A stretch of DNA of 64,000 bases from Eutypa lata (Eukaryota; Ascomycota; Sordariomycetes; Xylariales; Diatrypaceae): contig JAKULF010000001.1 of NCBI GenBank assembly GCA_022661535.1, positions 3,100,001 through 3,164,000 on the forward strand, in the 5' to 3' direction. The notes beneath the pieces were generated by a model that saw only the letters and a program-made list of their open reading frames with translations, did not search any database and was not told where the DNA came from. Every line of letters starts with the position of its first letter. Positions within the stretch are counted from its first letter, which is position 1. Shown here in pieces: positions 34,692 through 47,299 of this stretch. Both the position numbers and the translations under genes were made by a program.

Positions 34692-35326
34692 GGGTTTGAA
34701 TAGAAGAATGCGTGGAGAGTTGTTTTGACAGGTTGAAGATTGGTTGGTGAGTTTATTAAAAATATCCGTGGAACTGAACAAGAGGTATGATGTGGCTATG
34801 GGAATAGAAGATATTAATACGTTGATTGATTGGGGTCGAGCTCGGTATTTCTCAAGATGAGGAGGGTGTATAGCTATCCCCCGGCTCGAACAGCAACCCC
34901 CAGTTCACTCACCGAAGATTCCAGGCAGCATTCTCATCAACATGTACCCCGTGCAGCCCGTGGAAGGCGAGTGTCTAGATTGTTATGTATAATAATGTTG
35001 CACTCATGTATTCGGCTATCTATTCAACTTGTAGATGCACTGCAACCCTGCCGGTTCCCCCTCCCCCCTGAATAATAAAATGGGGCTACATACGTTTTGA
35101 GCCAACCGAATCGTAGAACAGCAACAAAAGAAAAGAACCCTAGGCGGTAGGAATAATGTGAGTACGATAGCTGCGCACTGGGTTGGATCTTTTGATAGGA
35201 CCTATGGTTGCTTCTGGCCCCCGACCTTCGTAAGTCCCTAGGCATGCTCAGCGGTCGCATCTAAGGTACCGTCTCAATGTCCCTTAATCAAAACTACAGA
35301 GGCCTCTAAAGAGTATTTCGAATGGG
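34692..35326. promoter_or_regulatory. Shared upstream region of divergent Hsp70-like and zinc-like genes
   Basis: 635 bp separate the start codons of two divergently transcribed genes. It must hold both promoters. No specific operator was identified. The small open frames inside it (34830-35075, 35024-35260) overlap on opposite strands and are not supported. Confidence 0.45.
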
Positions 35327-36460
35327 ATGTTACCCTTTATAACTTCTGAGTCTTATTCCTCTAAGCTGTCGTCACTCTGGTATTCTGATATGGATATTGC
35401 ATCAACTTTACCACGGTCCTCTCCTTGTTCTAAAGAAGAAGACCAAGCATATGAAAAGGGGGAAGAAATGCTCGATAAGATTACCAGAGACTGGTCCACA
35501 GCGAAGAATGAGCTTCACCGATCTACGATTGACTCTATTAAACGAAACTTGGTACTGCATGCTGAGAAGTCCCAGCAGCGAGCCAGAGTTATCGATGAAA
35601 TGGCATCTTCTTTTCCCTCCGTCGCTGCAGCACTCGGAAAAGACAATCGGTACAAACTATCGCAGTCCCATGATGTTGTTGCGGTCAACCACAATATCAT
35701 GTTATCATACAAGTTGATCGGAGAAAATGCCGAGTTAGTTGAAACCCATGAAGCTATTGACTCGCCCGTCCGCCCTCCAGCAACGGAACATTATGTAAAG
35801 TCCCTAAAACCTGAACCATACCTACCACATAGGTTGACCTAATAGCAATCTAGGATACGTTCTTCTCAAAGGATAAGTCGCCAGATAACTTTACCTTAAG
35901 AGCGAAATCAATCCCGCCCCTTACTCGATCTCGAGCGTCTCAAAGGGACGATGTTCATGCTATCAGCTCCAATCATACATCCACCTACGTTCCCTCTCCA
36001 GCTAGCCCGCTGCCACAGTTCCCCTGCCCCGACTCACCGGGGTACACGTTCCAAGCTCCTATCAAGACCGCGGTGGCAACAAGGTATCGCTACTGGGTTT
36101 TTGAGTACCGTAGCCGTGTCGGGGACCATGGCCACACGGCCTTCTATACTATGAGATGCCCCGCCTCCTGTGCCCAGCCAGTGTTCTCAAAACATCCGCT
36201 GCTACAGGACAGAGCAGCGAAGCACTTGGAGTCTTGCGGGCAGCCCTTTGATAACGAGATGGATATGGTTCGTAGATATTCTCGGCGTGGTAAGCAATTG
36301 ACATGACCCCCTTTTACCCTCGCGTGAGCATACTAATACTTCCATAGTAATAGATAGAAGTAAAAGGGATGTATCTCGGAATTGGGTTAAGGATCATAAT
36401 AATAAGTTGCTGGCAGACGATAAAGGTCATCTTGAAGAGGAAAACATCGAGTTGCAATAA
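35327..36460 (+). CDS. Uncharacterised protein with C-terminal Cys/His cluster
   Basis: Three exons, 35327-35794, 35854-36289 and 36348-36460, with 59 and 58 bp introns (GTAAAG...CTAG; GTAAGC...CATAG with a TACTAAT-like branch), encode 338 residues. The N-terminal half is Ser-rich then helical (EEDQAYEKGEEMLDKITRDW onward, about residues 37-105). The middle is Pro/Ser-rich and probably disordered. Residues about 232-284 look like a compact domain: YRYWVFEYRSRVGDHGHTAF followed by C258-x3-C262 ... H280-x3-C284, a plausible single zinc site. The C-terminus is charged. No known family is recognised. A single-exon reading stops at 35842 and misses the conserved part. It is divergent from the Hsp70-like gene. 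Confidence 0.68.
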
Positions 36461-39400
36461 ATTACGAGGAGTCAACTAAAAGAAAACCACGTTGCGTTAT
36501 TAGTTTTAGTCTTAATTTAATTCTTAAATATCATCATCGATTAATAACAACATTTCACTTAAAAACGAACATCTTAATCGTGACTTAACCATAAGCTTTC
36601 TTTAAGATTATTTCTTTTAATGTTAAACTCTTTATATTACCAACCCATTTAGGTTTTATGCCAGATGAACATTTACTATAATATCCAAAACTTAAGAATT
36701 AGATCTTAAATAAATTCATGATATTTATTCTGGACTTGCTAGATTGGAAACTAAGATCTGGGCTACCGATGCTCGTTTAGTTAATTATTAATAAATCGTT
36801 CAACTAAAGGTAATAATTAAAGAGCAACCTTCATAAGTACTTACTTAATATTCAAGTTACCCAGCAAGTTATACAATGCTATCTTCTTTTATATGCTGTA
36901 CTTCTTGAATTCATGGAAACCGACACTGTGTAATATACATCAAAGTAACATTTAACTTAACAGCTTAATACATTCATAGTACTTAAAGAGTATAACGTTA
37001 AATTAAGAAGAAGAACCTTTACGTCCAGACTATATATATATTTACTGTACGAAATAGAATTGGTACATCCAGCTAACATTTCAATCTAGCCCGTTAACTG
37101 AGCTATTCGAATGGCTCGTATCAAACAGGGTTTAAGTCAAGCACCTGCATACTACTTGTTGGTACACTATCTGTACTTGCCCGTCTTCCAACTAACCTCA
37201 ATTCAATTATTAAAGCGTCCGAGTTCTTTTTTATATAAAGCACGTTCACGTTAGAATGACATAGAACACGGAGTACATGATATCTCGAAGTGCATGTTGA
37301 TTGGAGGTTCTTAAATATTAGGCGTGGCAATTTTGGAAGCAATCTGCAATGCGATTGTGATAAGTCATATGGTGGTGAGGGGCACTGTACGCTGGCCCAC
37401 TACCTAGTAGATATATCATCTAAACTTGGCGTATTATGCATATAAGAGTTTCAGGTTATGCTTCTCGAGGCTGCCATAATTGGTATATATATCAGCAGAC
37501 CCAAAAAGATGGTCATTGGCCCGATCGGCCGTGAGATCATCTGCTATCGCCTTACTGGTTGTTCGGTGTGACCTATCGTGGGGGTTTCTCTCTGATCCTT
37601 CCCGATCCTGCATTGAGTATAGTGGGAAGACCGAGATCCGGAGCAGCAGCACTTCGACCGTCCTGCGGTAAGACCCTTGTCAGGAGACAGTCACACCTAT
37701 TTTTACCTGCTGCTATACTGCATGCTTCATCGGAATAGGCTTCGCGCAATCGGGAGCGGCAAACCGATGCACGTAACTGGATCGATTCATTGTGAATTCT
37801 CCTATCTCTCCAAGTCACCATGCATGCTCCAAGGAATAATAAGGCAACAGCTTCTTCATCCCGTTTCCCGGCACCCGGGAGCAAAGCCAAGTTCCGCAGA
37901 ATGCCATATCCATGGCTCGCATATCTTGTGCGCTTAAGATCGGCCTTTGATCTCGATCTCTCGGTTATGTGACATCGATGCCGCTGTACGCTTTGATAAA
38001 GTTAAATGAAACCACAAACAACTAATGATGACTCAAGTTTTGTTACAGCCCTGGGTTGCCAGTGGTCCAAGTCTAGAGCTTCCTCTCCATCAGGGGGCTC
38101 TGTCTTTCCATAGCTAGTTATAGTCCCGTCCTAGTGAGATCTACTAAGGACTACGATAGACTGTTCGTAGATTAGATGGAGATAAGGGGTTCCTCGTGTA
38201 GATGGCAAAGACACTCTGGCTGTCAGTGGCACCCCGTCATTCTATTGCTGCAACATCACCTTTAGCTTTAGGTGGGAGTTTGTGCTGATACCCTAGCCCC
38301 TCTTTGATGATGCAACGGGATACACACTTTTAGCAATGCCACCCAGTGTCCAAGTTAGTTTGGCTCAAGCGATTTACACAAGGACAGTGCCCCTGTACTG
38401 TGATGCACGCAGCTTAGGCAGGTCCGCTGGGAACGGCGTAGGTATGTCCAGTTATTAGAGGACAATTAACTAGCAATGTAAATTGTGTTTCAGAACAATT
38501 ATACACACACACCCGCAACCTATCCCGTTCCCGTACATGCAGCAGAGGCCGCCCATATTAACTACTAATATTGCTGCCAGGCCACCTAATAATAGAACAT
38601 CGTGGGCAGCAGTGATGATAGGGAATATCCCATATAGTCCAAACGTTTATATGCTTCTCGTGTAACACGAGAGTATATAATTCAGGGGCATTTATTGAAG
38701 GTTACACAGTATGTACGAGGCTCCCAATTCGCACTATTAGCTTTGGCAATTATAAGCGCGTTGATATAAAGGATGTGCGCAGAATGCATTGGTGATCCGC
38801 TTACTGGAAAGGTGGCGCCAGTGCCAGCAAAGTGTTTTTGAAATTCAGCCACACCTTCTATTAATGCACAGATTGGTCCAATCATATTGTCTCTACCAGC
38901 AGTTACCTTCCGTTCAGGGTAACTGAATCTACACACAGCTCAGAAATTGTTACGACTGACGCTAACTTACCATTACTCGGATACACCTTATAGACTTTCC
39001 CCCTTTTTAACGATAAGTTAAAGTTGATGCACGGAGGTGTAAGACTATGTGTCCTGTATAGCGCTTCAATGCAAACTCTGCATACTGCATAATGTCTAAC
39101 AAAGGTCGACTTGAGTATTGACGCATCGTGTGGCCGGTACCCTGTATTCGATGCTGGCTTGGGAATGATATTTGAAGTATCTAAGGTATCTACATTATGC
39201 AAGAGGTCCAGTGATACTGACAGCCGCTGGTTCTCTTGGTTGAGGCCGGCGGCATACTGGCTCCCGATTTCGAGTACTACGAATGGAACACAGATCAACT
39301 CGATGGGCCGTCTCCTAGCTTGCATGTTCTAGCAGTCGAGCTTGTGTATTCCTGCAGATATATCCTACAACATCCCTGAGAAGATTGCAGGATGCACAAA

Positions 39401-42400
39401 GAAGTAGTTAGACTGTGAAGGTCGAAAAGGGGTCGAAAAGGGGTAATCGATGAAACATTGGTAGCCCTAGCAAATCCAGTATCAACAGTTGCCTAACGAC
39501 ATGACCCTTTTTATTGCCTAACTGGCAGAGTCTAACTAACAACCCCTTTGTCATCTAAACTCCCGCAGGACTCGTCACTATTTATTGCTGTTTGAAAGCT
39601 GTTACGAAATGCAAAGGCTGAGGAACCGGAGTCGAAATCTAAACATCGGGCGTCCATTTATGGACAAATGGGCCTCAGTATACCACGAGTAAAATCGCAT
39701 ACCTCAGAGCTTTGGGTGGAAACATTATCGTGTTTGTTCTACCACTCTAGCTCTTAGTCAGCATATATAAATAATCGATGCCATGAAGGTTACTGTTTCA
39801 GGGGATGTGGACCTCATAGAAAAGCAATATCAGAACTTTCGATATATTCTCCAAGGTTGATACTCGAAAGCCACCAGTAATACGAGATTCAAGGTGCTTC
39901 ATGAAGCTAAACACAGATACTACCTAAACTTGAGATATCTTTTTATTAATACGTGTGATTATCGTCTTCACTCCGAGAAGTATGTATATTTGTTCTAATG
40001 TGTTGTTATCAACCCTGTCCGTGAAAGTTGGGTGCTGGATATTGATATACAGAGAACACAATGTAACAATGACGATCCGGAGACCAACCCTGTGGTATTT
40101 GTCAGGTTAGCAAGGAACTCTCCGCAACTGTTCGCTGCATTGAGGTTACATTTCCCGGCATGCAAAGAGCGAACCCGGTTAGCCCATAGTGGTTCAGCCA
40201 TAGACACCAATAAAATATTGTTAATGCCATAAACAACCAATAAGGCACGACAAGTTGATATACAGTTAAATTATTAATGTAACATTCCTATTCATCAATT
40301 CACTCGACATAAGGGCCGAGGTATGATACACAGGGTATAGTCCGTTCGAGGTGTAATGGCCGGGCTTAAGGGGCTTGGATGCAACGTCTTGTTTCCGAAG
40401 ATATGGCGTGGGAATATATGCAGCCCTAATCGGGCCGGTCCGCTCGGTAAGAAGAATCAAAACACTGAGAAACAGGAAATATTCCCAGTACACAATTAGT
40501 AATCCTGAGAGACACAGATACCTTGGACGTAGACTCGCCGTTTGAGTCCCGGATGGGGGAACACAGTCCCCCCTTTTCAATGAGGCTCTCGTTGTGTCAC
40601 ACACCGCCGAATTTACATGCCAAATCAACGGCTGCATAGTCCTGCGCAAGGTTCCTTGATTGGATTGCTAAACGCACTTTGAATGATTTTCGGTGTACTG
40701 CCGGTGGGGTTGATGTAACCTATTCATCTACCCCTTCTCCAATCAGGAGGTCACAATGATCGAAATGCCGCCTATCACTTACTGTTGAGTATGCACTACT
40801 AAGACATAATAGGCAGACGACACAAAATCATAAAATTGCCACGTCGTTTTTACCGCCAGTTAACGAGGCCATTGATAAGCCGTTGCGTCAACAACGGCTC
40901 TGTTGAAGTATTCTTTGCTTGTTTTGATGGAACACAATACATAGGACTTGGAACAATTGGACTAGGATGATCACTATGTCCGAATGTAGTTAATGGTACC
41001 GTTTTCGTGTTCCGTGATACAAGCCTCTGCAACCTTAAAAGAAAAAGAATTCTTTCGAACGCACTGCTTGGACATGTCCGCACTAGACCTCCTTCTAGAG
41101 TATCTTGTAGCTGACCGCCTTGATTCTACTCCAGTTGAAGTGGTAAGCTAAAGAAGCCCCATAAGAAATTCCGAGAGTCTGGATCGCTTACCCGAAAACG
41201 TGGTTGCTTATCTATAATAGCCCGGGCTGCATAAGGCCCCAAAGGGTTATATGTAGATTATAGCCGGCGGATCCCGTTCTAAAGAAAATATATATTGGCA
41301 AATCAAAATTTGCTGCAGTGGCATATATTTTTACGCTTTGGGGATAGTGTTATGTGCTGTGCGGTTGAAATTTATGTCTCGAGTAAATTAAAGGGGGGTT
41401 AGACCGCTATATAGTGTATTTGCGCCTGAGTCTGGGTTCGGCCCTATGGTCCCGTTTTGGAGGTAGGTATATGCTCCTAGAAGCACGGCAAATTTATTTA
41501 ATTGAAGTAAGTTACTGTATTGTTTCGGTCGTACTGTCATTATTGGCTGGGATATGCTGTGCTCTTGAGTCATAGTGATCCGAATTCTACTGACTTTTAC
41601 TTATAGATGTTGCATCCGACAGCATGCGCTAATGATGACATTTTTGCTAATACATTGGCATTGTAAGGCTGTTATGAACTAGTTAAAGCAGCTAAGAATC
41701 ATATGCATCTTCTTGGGTCGGGTTTAAGGTCTCTCTACCCTCCTGAAATGTGGTCCTAAGCCTAATCGGGCTGTTCACGCAGACACGAAACATTCCACGT
41801 TGACCCGTCTGCAAGTTAAGACCCCTACAATATATCCGATGGAATTGGCTTGCATGCGAATCGTACATGTAGTACCTGTACCGTCGTTAGTGTCAACATT
41901 ATTTCCGTGTTAGTCTTGTATACTGTCACACCTGCTAAACCTGCTAAATACCGGCATGGTGTTCTCCCTCTCTATTAAGGTTAGTCCGCACTTCCTTCTA
42001 GAACGATTGCCTATATAAAAATACACATTATTAACGGTCTAAGCCTCGTAGGGCGTGTATAAGGGCAAATGTTAAGGCAAATTACAACCTTACACTTCCC
42101 ATGGCCTATAGATAGGTATAATGAAACTTTATATAGTCTGGTAATGTGGCTCGGACCTTATATGATGTCCCGAGTTGTGGTGACCTTGGACAGCAGTAGC
42201 GTCTTATATTTTCTCTTTTCTCCTTTCTTTTCCTTTTCCTGCTTTTAACCTTGTACTAGCACATATATGTTTGATATATATATGCCTACCTATTCCAAAT
42301 TGCTATTCTTCACCCTTCTACTATCACACTCGCTATCTTTCTCTTCCAATATTGGTATTCGGGGATAACTACACGATCTTGACAACTTAACGAACATCCT

Positions 42401-42478
42401 TGAAGCCGAAGACAACACGCTCGATGTATCCCATTCCAACGTAGATCATCATCCACATTATCAGTATTTTTAGTCGCC
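36461..42478. other. Large gene-poor region
   Basis: 6 kb with strongly AT-rich parts (36480-37080 especially) and no convincing gene. Many short open frames occur on both strands at chance density. The best candidate is at 38903-39325 (minus). No transposase, reverse transcriptase or terminal repeat was recognised, though heavily mutated repeats would not be visible by eye. Confidence 0.5.
38903..39325 (-). pseudogene. Possible gene remnant
   Basis: A 140-codon frame from 39325, the longest in this gene-poor stretch. Residues about 20-45 (GSQYAAGLNQENQRLSVSLD) look like a short coiled coil, and about 85-115 contain several Cys (YAVCRVCIEALYRTH). A second open frame at 38682-38936 (SYPERKVTAGRDNMIGPICA) follows, but no intron joins the two in phase: the obvious GTAAGT at about 38972 leaves phase 1 and the acceptor before SYPERK needs phase 2. 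This fits either a decayed gene or chance. No family recognised. Confidence 0.25.
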
Positions 42479-42794
42479 ATGGCAGATAAACCAAACCCGT
42501 ATGGCCCTCACATAACCTACACTGATTAATATGTTTGACTGACTCTTCCCAAGAACCTCGAACACAAAACTCGACTTAGAAATATCTATGAGGGAGGATC
42601 GTCTAATGATTTTGACCGAAAGACAGACCAGCGAAGACTTCGCCATTCGTCAACTACGAGGAAATATTCCCCACGACCACGAGGCATCTATGAAAGCCAA
42701 ACTTGAAAATCTGACGAAGAAGATCGGGGATTTGAACGGCAGTACGCATTCGTCCGAGGGCAACTCCCAGGTTGACAACGACGCAAAGAAATGA
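42479..42794 (+). CDS. Small hydrophilic helical protein, 86 aa
   Basis: Two exons, 42479-42498 and 42554-42794, with a 55 bp intron (GTATGG...CCCAAG, branch-like TTGACTGAC), give 86 residues beginning MADKPNPTSNTKLDLEISMR. The tiny first exon of 20 nt is easily missed, and the obvious single-exon reading starts internally at the Met of MREDRL. Residues about 18-65 are a charged amphipathic helix (REDRLMILTERQTSEDFAIR; MKAKLENLTKKIGDLN), followed by a Ser/Asn-rich tail. A CT-rich tract at about 42215-42240 and a long leader lie upstream. No family is recognised. It is the only convincing gene in the 36.5-45.2 kb interval. Confidence 0.6.
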
Positions 42795-45188
42795 GATATT
42801 GGTTAATATCCTAGAAACATAAGCATTAATTCGGATGAAAAGGGGCATAGAATGAAGGCATTGGGGTCTTAATAGCTCCTGTTAGGGATATTTTGTAATT
42901 CGAACCAAGTACACGCTGTATATTTTAATTCAAACTATCGGAAGATGCTAAGGCATATCTTGTTTAGATCAAACATACTATCACAACCACAACTTTTAGA
43001 GTGGAATGTATGTTTCATTGATCCAAATTAACATCACTCATCGCCCCCACACTCCCAACATATTGTACTCGGTCCAGCACAAGGGCCTAACAGTACACAG
43101 ATACAATTCTTTTAGATTTACGTGTGTTACATAGATATTCTAGATTGTTCTATGGGAAAACGGCATTCCACTCCTTCCACAGTTTCCCCGTGGGTGTAGG
43201 TTGCTAGTCTGGGGCGTCACTTTGAAATCGGTCCCCACCGATACCTCATGAGGCTCCTTCCGATTTGGGTCATCACACCGCAAATTACTGAAAATTTTGC
43301 TCGGGTATGCCACGTGGATTACAGGGTATTTGTTTGGAAAACCATTCAGCTCGGTATTCGGAACTGTCGGGGCTAATTTCTTACTTGCCGTCATTACGCC
43401 ACACATAAACATCCCAAGAATGTCTACATGAGTTCCAGGGGGGACACGTAATTACATGCATAAGACGTCTAGGTATTGATTGTCCTAAACTTTGGGTCCG
43501 GCTGACTCCTGGAATCAAATACAAACTTATCAATGTACTAGGAACATACGATACCGATTTCTTGGTCTAATTGATACATACCAGTAAGTTAGACCGCGAC
43601 TTGTGGTTGACCTCCTTGAACCAGCAGCCTGCAAGGGTTCTGGCGGTGTAATGCTCGCCTGTCCAGATGATTGGCATCATCTCTAATCTCGGATCTGCGT
43701 CTCTATGCAGCCGACGTAAGGCCTCGCGGGCTGATGTTGCATTGCAATTTCATCTGGTACCTCGGATTGGGTGAGAACTCGTGCCCCTCAAAATGGCCCC
43801 CAAACGATGTGTGGAGTTTTATGTATATGTACAAGCTACGCGTAATTCATGCTTAAAGATGGGGAAGATCTTCTATTACCCCATCCCATCCCCCTCTACC
43901 CTGCTTCTGCCACGTGGATTGTTCACGGATCCAACTTTAGGAGGGTTAAGCCTTACCGAAGCCGGGACTCATAATTCGGGCGAAAGAGTCTCAGCCTCCT
44001 TTAAAGGCGTTTACCGCTATTTATGTAAGTGAAGAGCACGCATGTTTTGATGGACCTCAAAGTTTATGGAACCCACTCATGCAAACTGCGACGTTCAGGC
44101 TTGTCAAAACTCTTAAAATATCTCCCGTGAGTCATGCTTCCTACCTAGGTATCGTATGAAGTAGTCATGGACTGCGCCTTAAGGATGCCCATGTGTTATG
44201 ATATTTTAAGCAATTTGAAAGGGGCCATTAAACCCCTGTACGTGGAATGTAGAACGCTACCCTCTTCAGACCATTAAAAGCCCACCTAACATGAAGTAGA
44301 AAGAATATGGTGAGCGACGTCACCCTGTAGAGCTCTCGCGTCATGATGTAAGAACTATTGTGCTATAACTTAACCCGTATTTGACGAAGACATTGAATAT
44401 GCATGTATGCCTGTTAGCCTACAACTTTACGCATAATGAACTACTCGCTATCTTACAGGAATGGTATCATTCATCTACCAGTTTCAATATGACACACTCT
44501 CCCCTCTTTCGATAGGGCATGTCCCTCGCAGGCTGGGATGAACTATGTATGTCCGAATCCATGTCCCTGTACCTAGATAACAGCCATATCAGGTCCACAT
44601 TTGACTAGGAACTCTTGATACCCACGTGGGCTACAAGGATAGCCCATGCTACTATATTTTCGGGAAAATTGTTAGTCACAGTTATCCATGCATTCATCAC
44701 TACCTGCATATTACAGACGTCCGGGGCCCGGTCAGATCTCGAAGCATTGACAGGTGGATCTGGATAACAGACTAAATGTACCACTATGTCGAAGCCAAAA
44801 TGGAGAAGCTGCAGGCCCCAGTCCGCTGTATGAATGGTTCCGTTTAATATGATTTCTAAATCCATAGATTTGCTAATGGAAGGTTCGTGCCTACTAGAAC
44901 CAAGAAAGACCTAATCTCATTTCTTCAATATTGCCAATATTTATTCTCTGTTGATTTGAGGTTCGGGATCCTAAAGTAAGGTCATATACAACACATATCA
45001 CGTACAAGCTAGCCAGGATGAGCTATGCGAACTCGGTATGCCGTAGAGTAGATAGTGATGATTGCCCCTGGAAAGGGATAGGTCTTCTGAAAGCGTGAAG
45101 TTCTAGAATAGGGTTCTCCTGTTCCGTGCCCTGCTACAACGCTCGCTATAGATAAGAAGTCCGTATTGCAACAACAGAGGTGCCATCC
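42795..45188. other. Gene-poor region
   Basis: 2.4 kb with scattered short open frames (43140-43412 minus, 43671-44032 plus, 44605-44865 minus) that lack recognisable motifs or splice continuity. None is called. Confidence 0.5.
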
Positions 45189-47299
45189 TTACTCCTTAAT
45201 CTGAGCATCGGTCTGGAAGAGGACAGGCTCATCCGTTGAAGAAGTCTCTGCCTCCTGCGTATTGTCATCTCCTTCCTTTCTAGAGCTATTGAAGGTTCTT
45301 AGTAAATCCGTGAACTAAAGGCATGAAATAAAATTGAACTCACTCCCGCTTGTGCAACAATATCGCAGTAATGAAACCGGCCCACAGTAGGACGCGGAAT
45401 ACCAATGAAACCGGCCATCCGAGATGCCACCGGGGGGCCCCGTTCGGCCCCGCAGTCGGGAATAACAAAAGGGGGACCCAAATGTTAAAGGAATAACCAA
45501 AAGTCATCATAGAACCCTATTATTCTGTCAATCATTTGATATGTTCAATGTCGCAATAATGATGCTTCATTAAAAGTATGCAGAGGGAAAGGGGGAAGGG
45601 GGACTAGTGCCAGAACTAACCATGATCAACGCTCGCTCCTCCGAATCTCCTTTCACGATCGTATTCACAGTGGAATATAAAATCGGACTCAAACAACCTG
45701 AGAACCCAAAGAGGTACCAGGCGATGAATCTTTGCGAACCCCATTAGCAAGTGACTGCGCTACGGAATGGAAAGAGGACGTACTTGAGAGCAGTAGGAAT
45801 CGTCCAGACGATCATGCACATTGCTGAAAAGACAAGACAAGTAGTAGCTCCAGTGTAGATGGTCCACGAGGGGTAAATCGCGGCAAGAGTCGTGCCTAGC
45901 CACGACGCAATAATATTGATAGCATACGTGACGGTCGGAAGTTGGTTGGTTTGGACGACGGAGTAGCCCTCTTCTTTGAGCCAGAGGTTCATATAGGCGT
46001 CTGGGTAGCCGGCGATTATCATGCAGCTGAATCAAGCTATTAGCAGAGAGAAATGATGACCTTGCCATGTTCTAGGTACCCAATTACTCACATGTAGCAA
46101 AGTACGAAGACCCAGATGTGCCAGCGTTTGATACTGCGCTTGAACACGTCGAATCCCAGTTTCCCCGGCTTGCGTATCTTCGCTCGCTCCAGCCGCTCTT
46201 TGGCCAGCTGAATGTCCGCCTCGGTAAAGTAGAATGGCTTGGGGGAATCCGGGATACCCGGAAAGACTAGGAACCCAGCTAGGGCGATCGGGAGCGTGAA
46301 AATGCCATCGATAATAAAGAGCCATCTTCAACGATATCAGCGTGCTGTCAACTCTGGAGACGGGGTGGGAGAACGTACCTCCATCCTGGCATACCGGCAA
46401 CTCCTGACAGATTTGTGTACGCAGCTGCCTGTAGATAGCCACTTACCATAGTACCTAAGGGGTTGCATATAAACCATGTTCCGGCTCGCTTGAATAGCTC
46501 CGGTCCACTGTACCATGATCCTAGGGGGTGAGTTAGATGGAGCTAGGTAAGCATATGTTGACCAAGTTAACTTACCAAGGACAAAATGAGTTCCAGCAAA
46601 GACAGGTGCCTCCAGCATGCCCACAAGAAATCGGCAGGCATAAAGCTGGTGCACATTCGTAACTCGGCTTTGAGCAAACGTACAGATACCCCAGAGGACT
46701 TCAAGGGACGGTAGTAACCAGCGAGCTCTTTGGATATAAGTTAGTTTCACCAGTTCCTAGCTCGACGAACAGCCGCCTTTAACTTCACATGAGGGTTAAT
46801 ACTCACAGTTGAGGCCGAGACATAAGCAAGAGACCCGGGACTTGGAATACCACGTAAGCTACGTAGTAGCATACGTTGAAGTAGTTGAGCTCGTTTCCGT
46901 TGAGGCTGAAGTCCTCTTTAAGACCGCTAACGTAGGCATTGCTAATGTTCGTCTGGTCTACATGGGCATTTCGTAAGTCCAAGGAAAACAAGCTGGATGG
47001 CAGGTTGAGTGGGCTAACCTAAGAACTTTACAAAAACTGTCATGGTTAGTTACTTTGCTAACGTCGGTAACGGCTTGAGGAACTTACAGCATAAACAGGC
47101 AAATATCAAAATAGAGAGGTCGAGTTTGAATAGAAGCCTATCAAGAGGTTAGCGTTTCTGTTGGTCCTCTTGGTATTGAATAGCAAATCAGATATACTTA
47201 CTTCCTCTCGGCTTTGGGGTAACTAGAGGGATACCAATTGAAGATCTCCTTTATCAGACCAGTGAACGAATGGCCGGGGCCTTCCTTTCTAGGCGACAT
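45189..47299 (-). CDS. MFS transporter, allantoate/pantothenate permease (ACS) family
   Basis: Eleven exons read from 47299: 47299-47202, 47137-47088, 47036-47019, 46957-46807, 46727-46576, 46520-46379, 46325-46092, 46026-45784, 45729-45621, 45516-45344 and 45297-45189. All phases agree, giving 492 residues. It has about 12 hydrophobic segments. The family marks are [20 protein letters not shown] near helix 1, [33 protein letters not shown], and [20 protein letters not shown] in the central loop. This pattern belongs to the anion:cation symporter group (Dal5, Liz1/Fen2, Tna1), which takes up organic anions such as allantoate, pantothenate or nicotinate; the exact substrate is open. Exon 3 is only 18 nt. 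A 142 nt exon reads through an internal GTAAGT that would give an 18 nt intron. It shares strand with the Zn2Cys6 gene upstream. Confidence 0.9.

Noticed and set aside
43140..43412. 90-codon minus-strand frame in the gene-poor region
   Set aside because: I considered a secreted enzyme fragment, but there is no signal peptide, no motif and no splice partner.
46379..46446. An 18 nt intron (GTAAGTGGCTATCTACAG) in the MFS gene
   Set aside because: Too short for a spliceosomal intron. Read through, it encodes VSGYLQ, which fits the transporter sequence.
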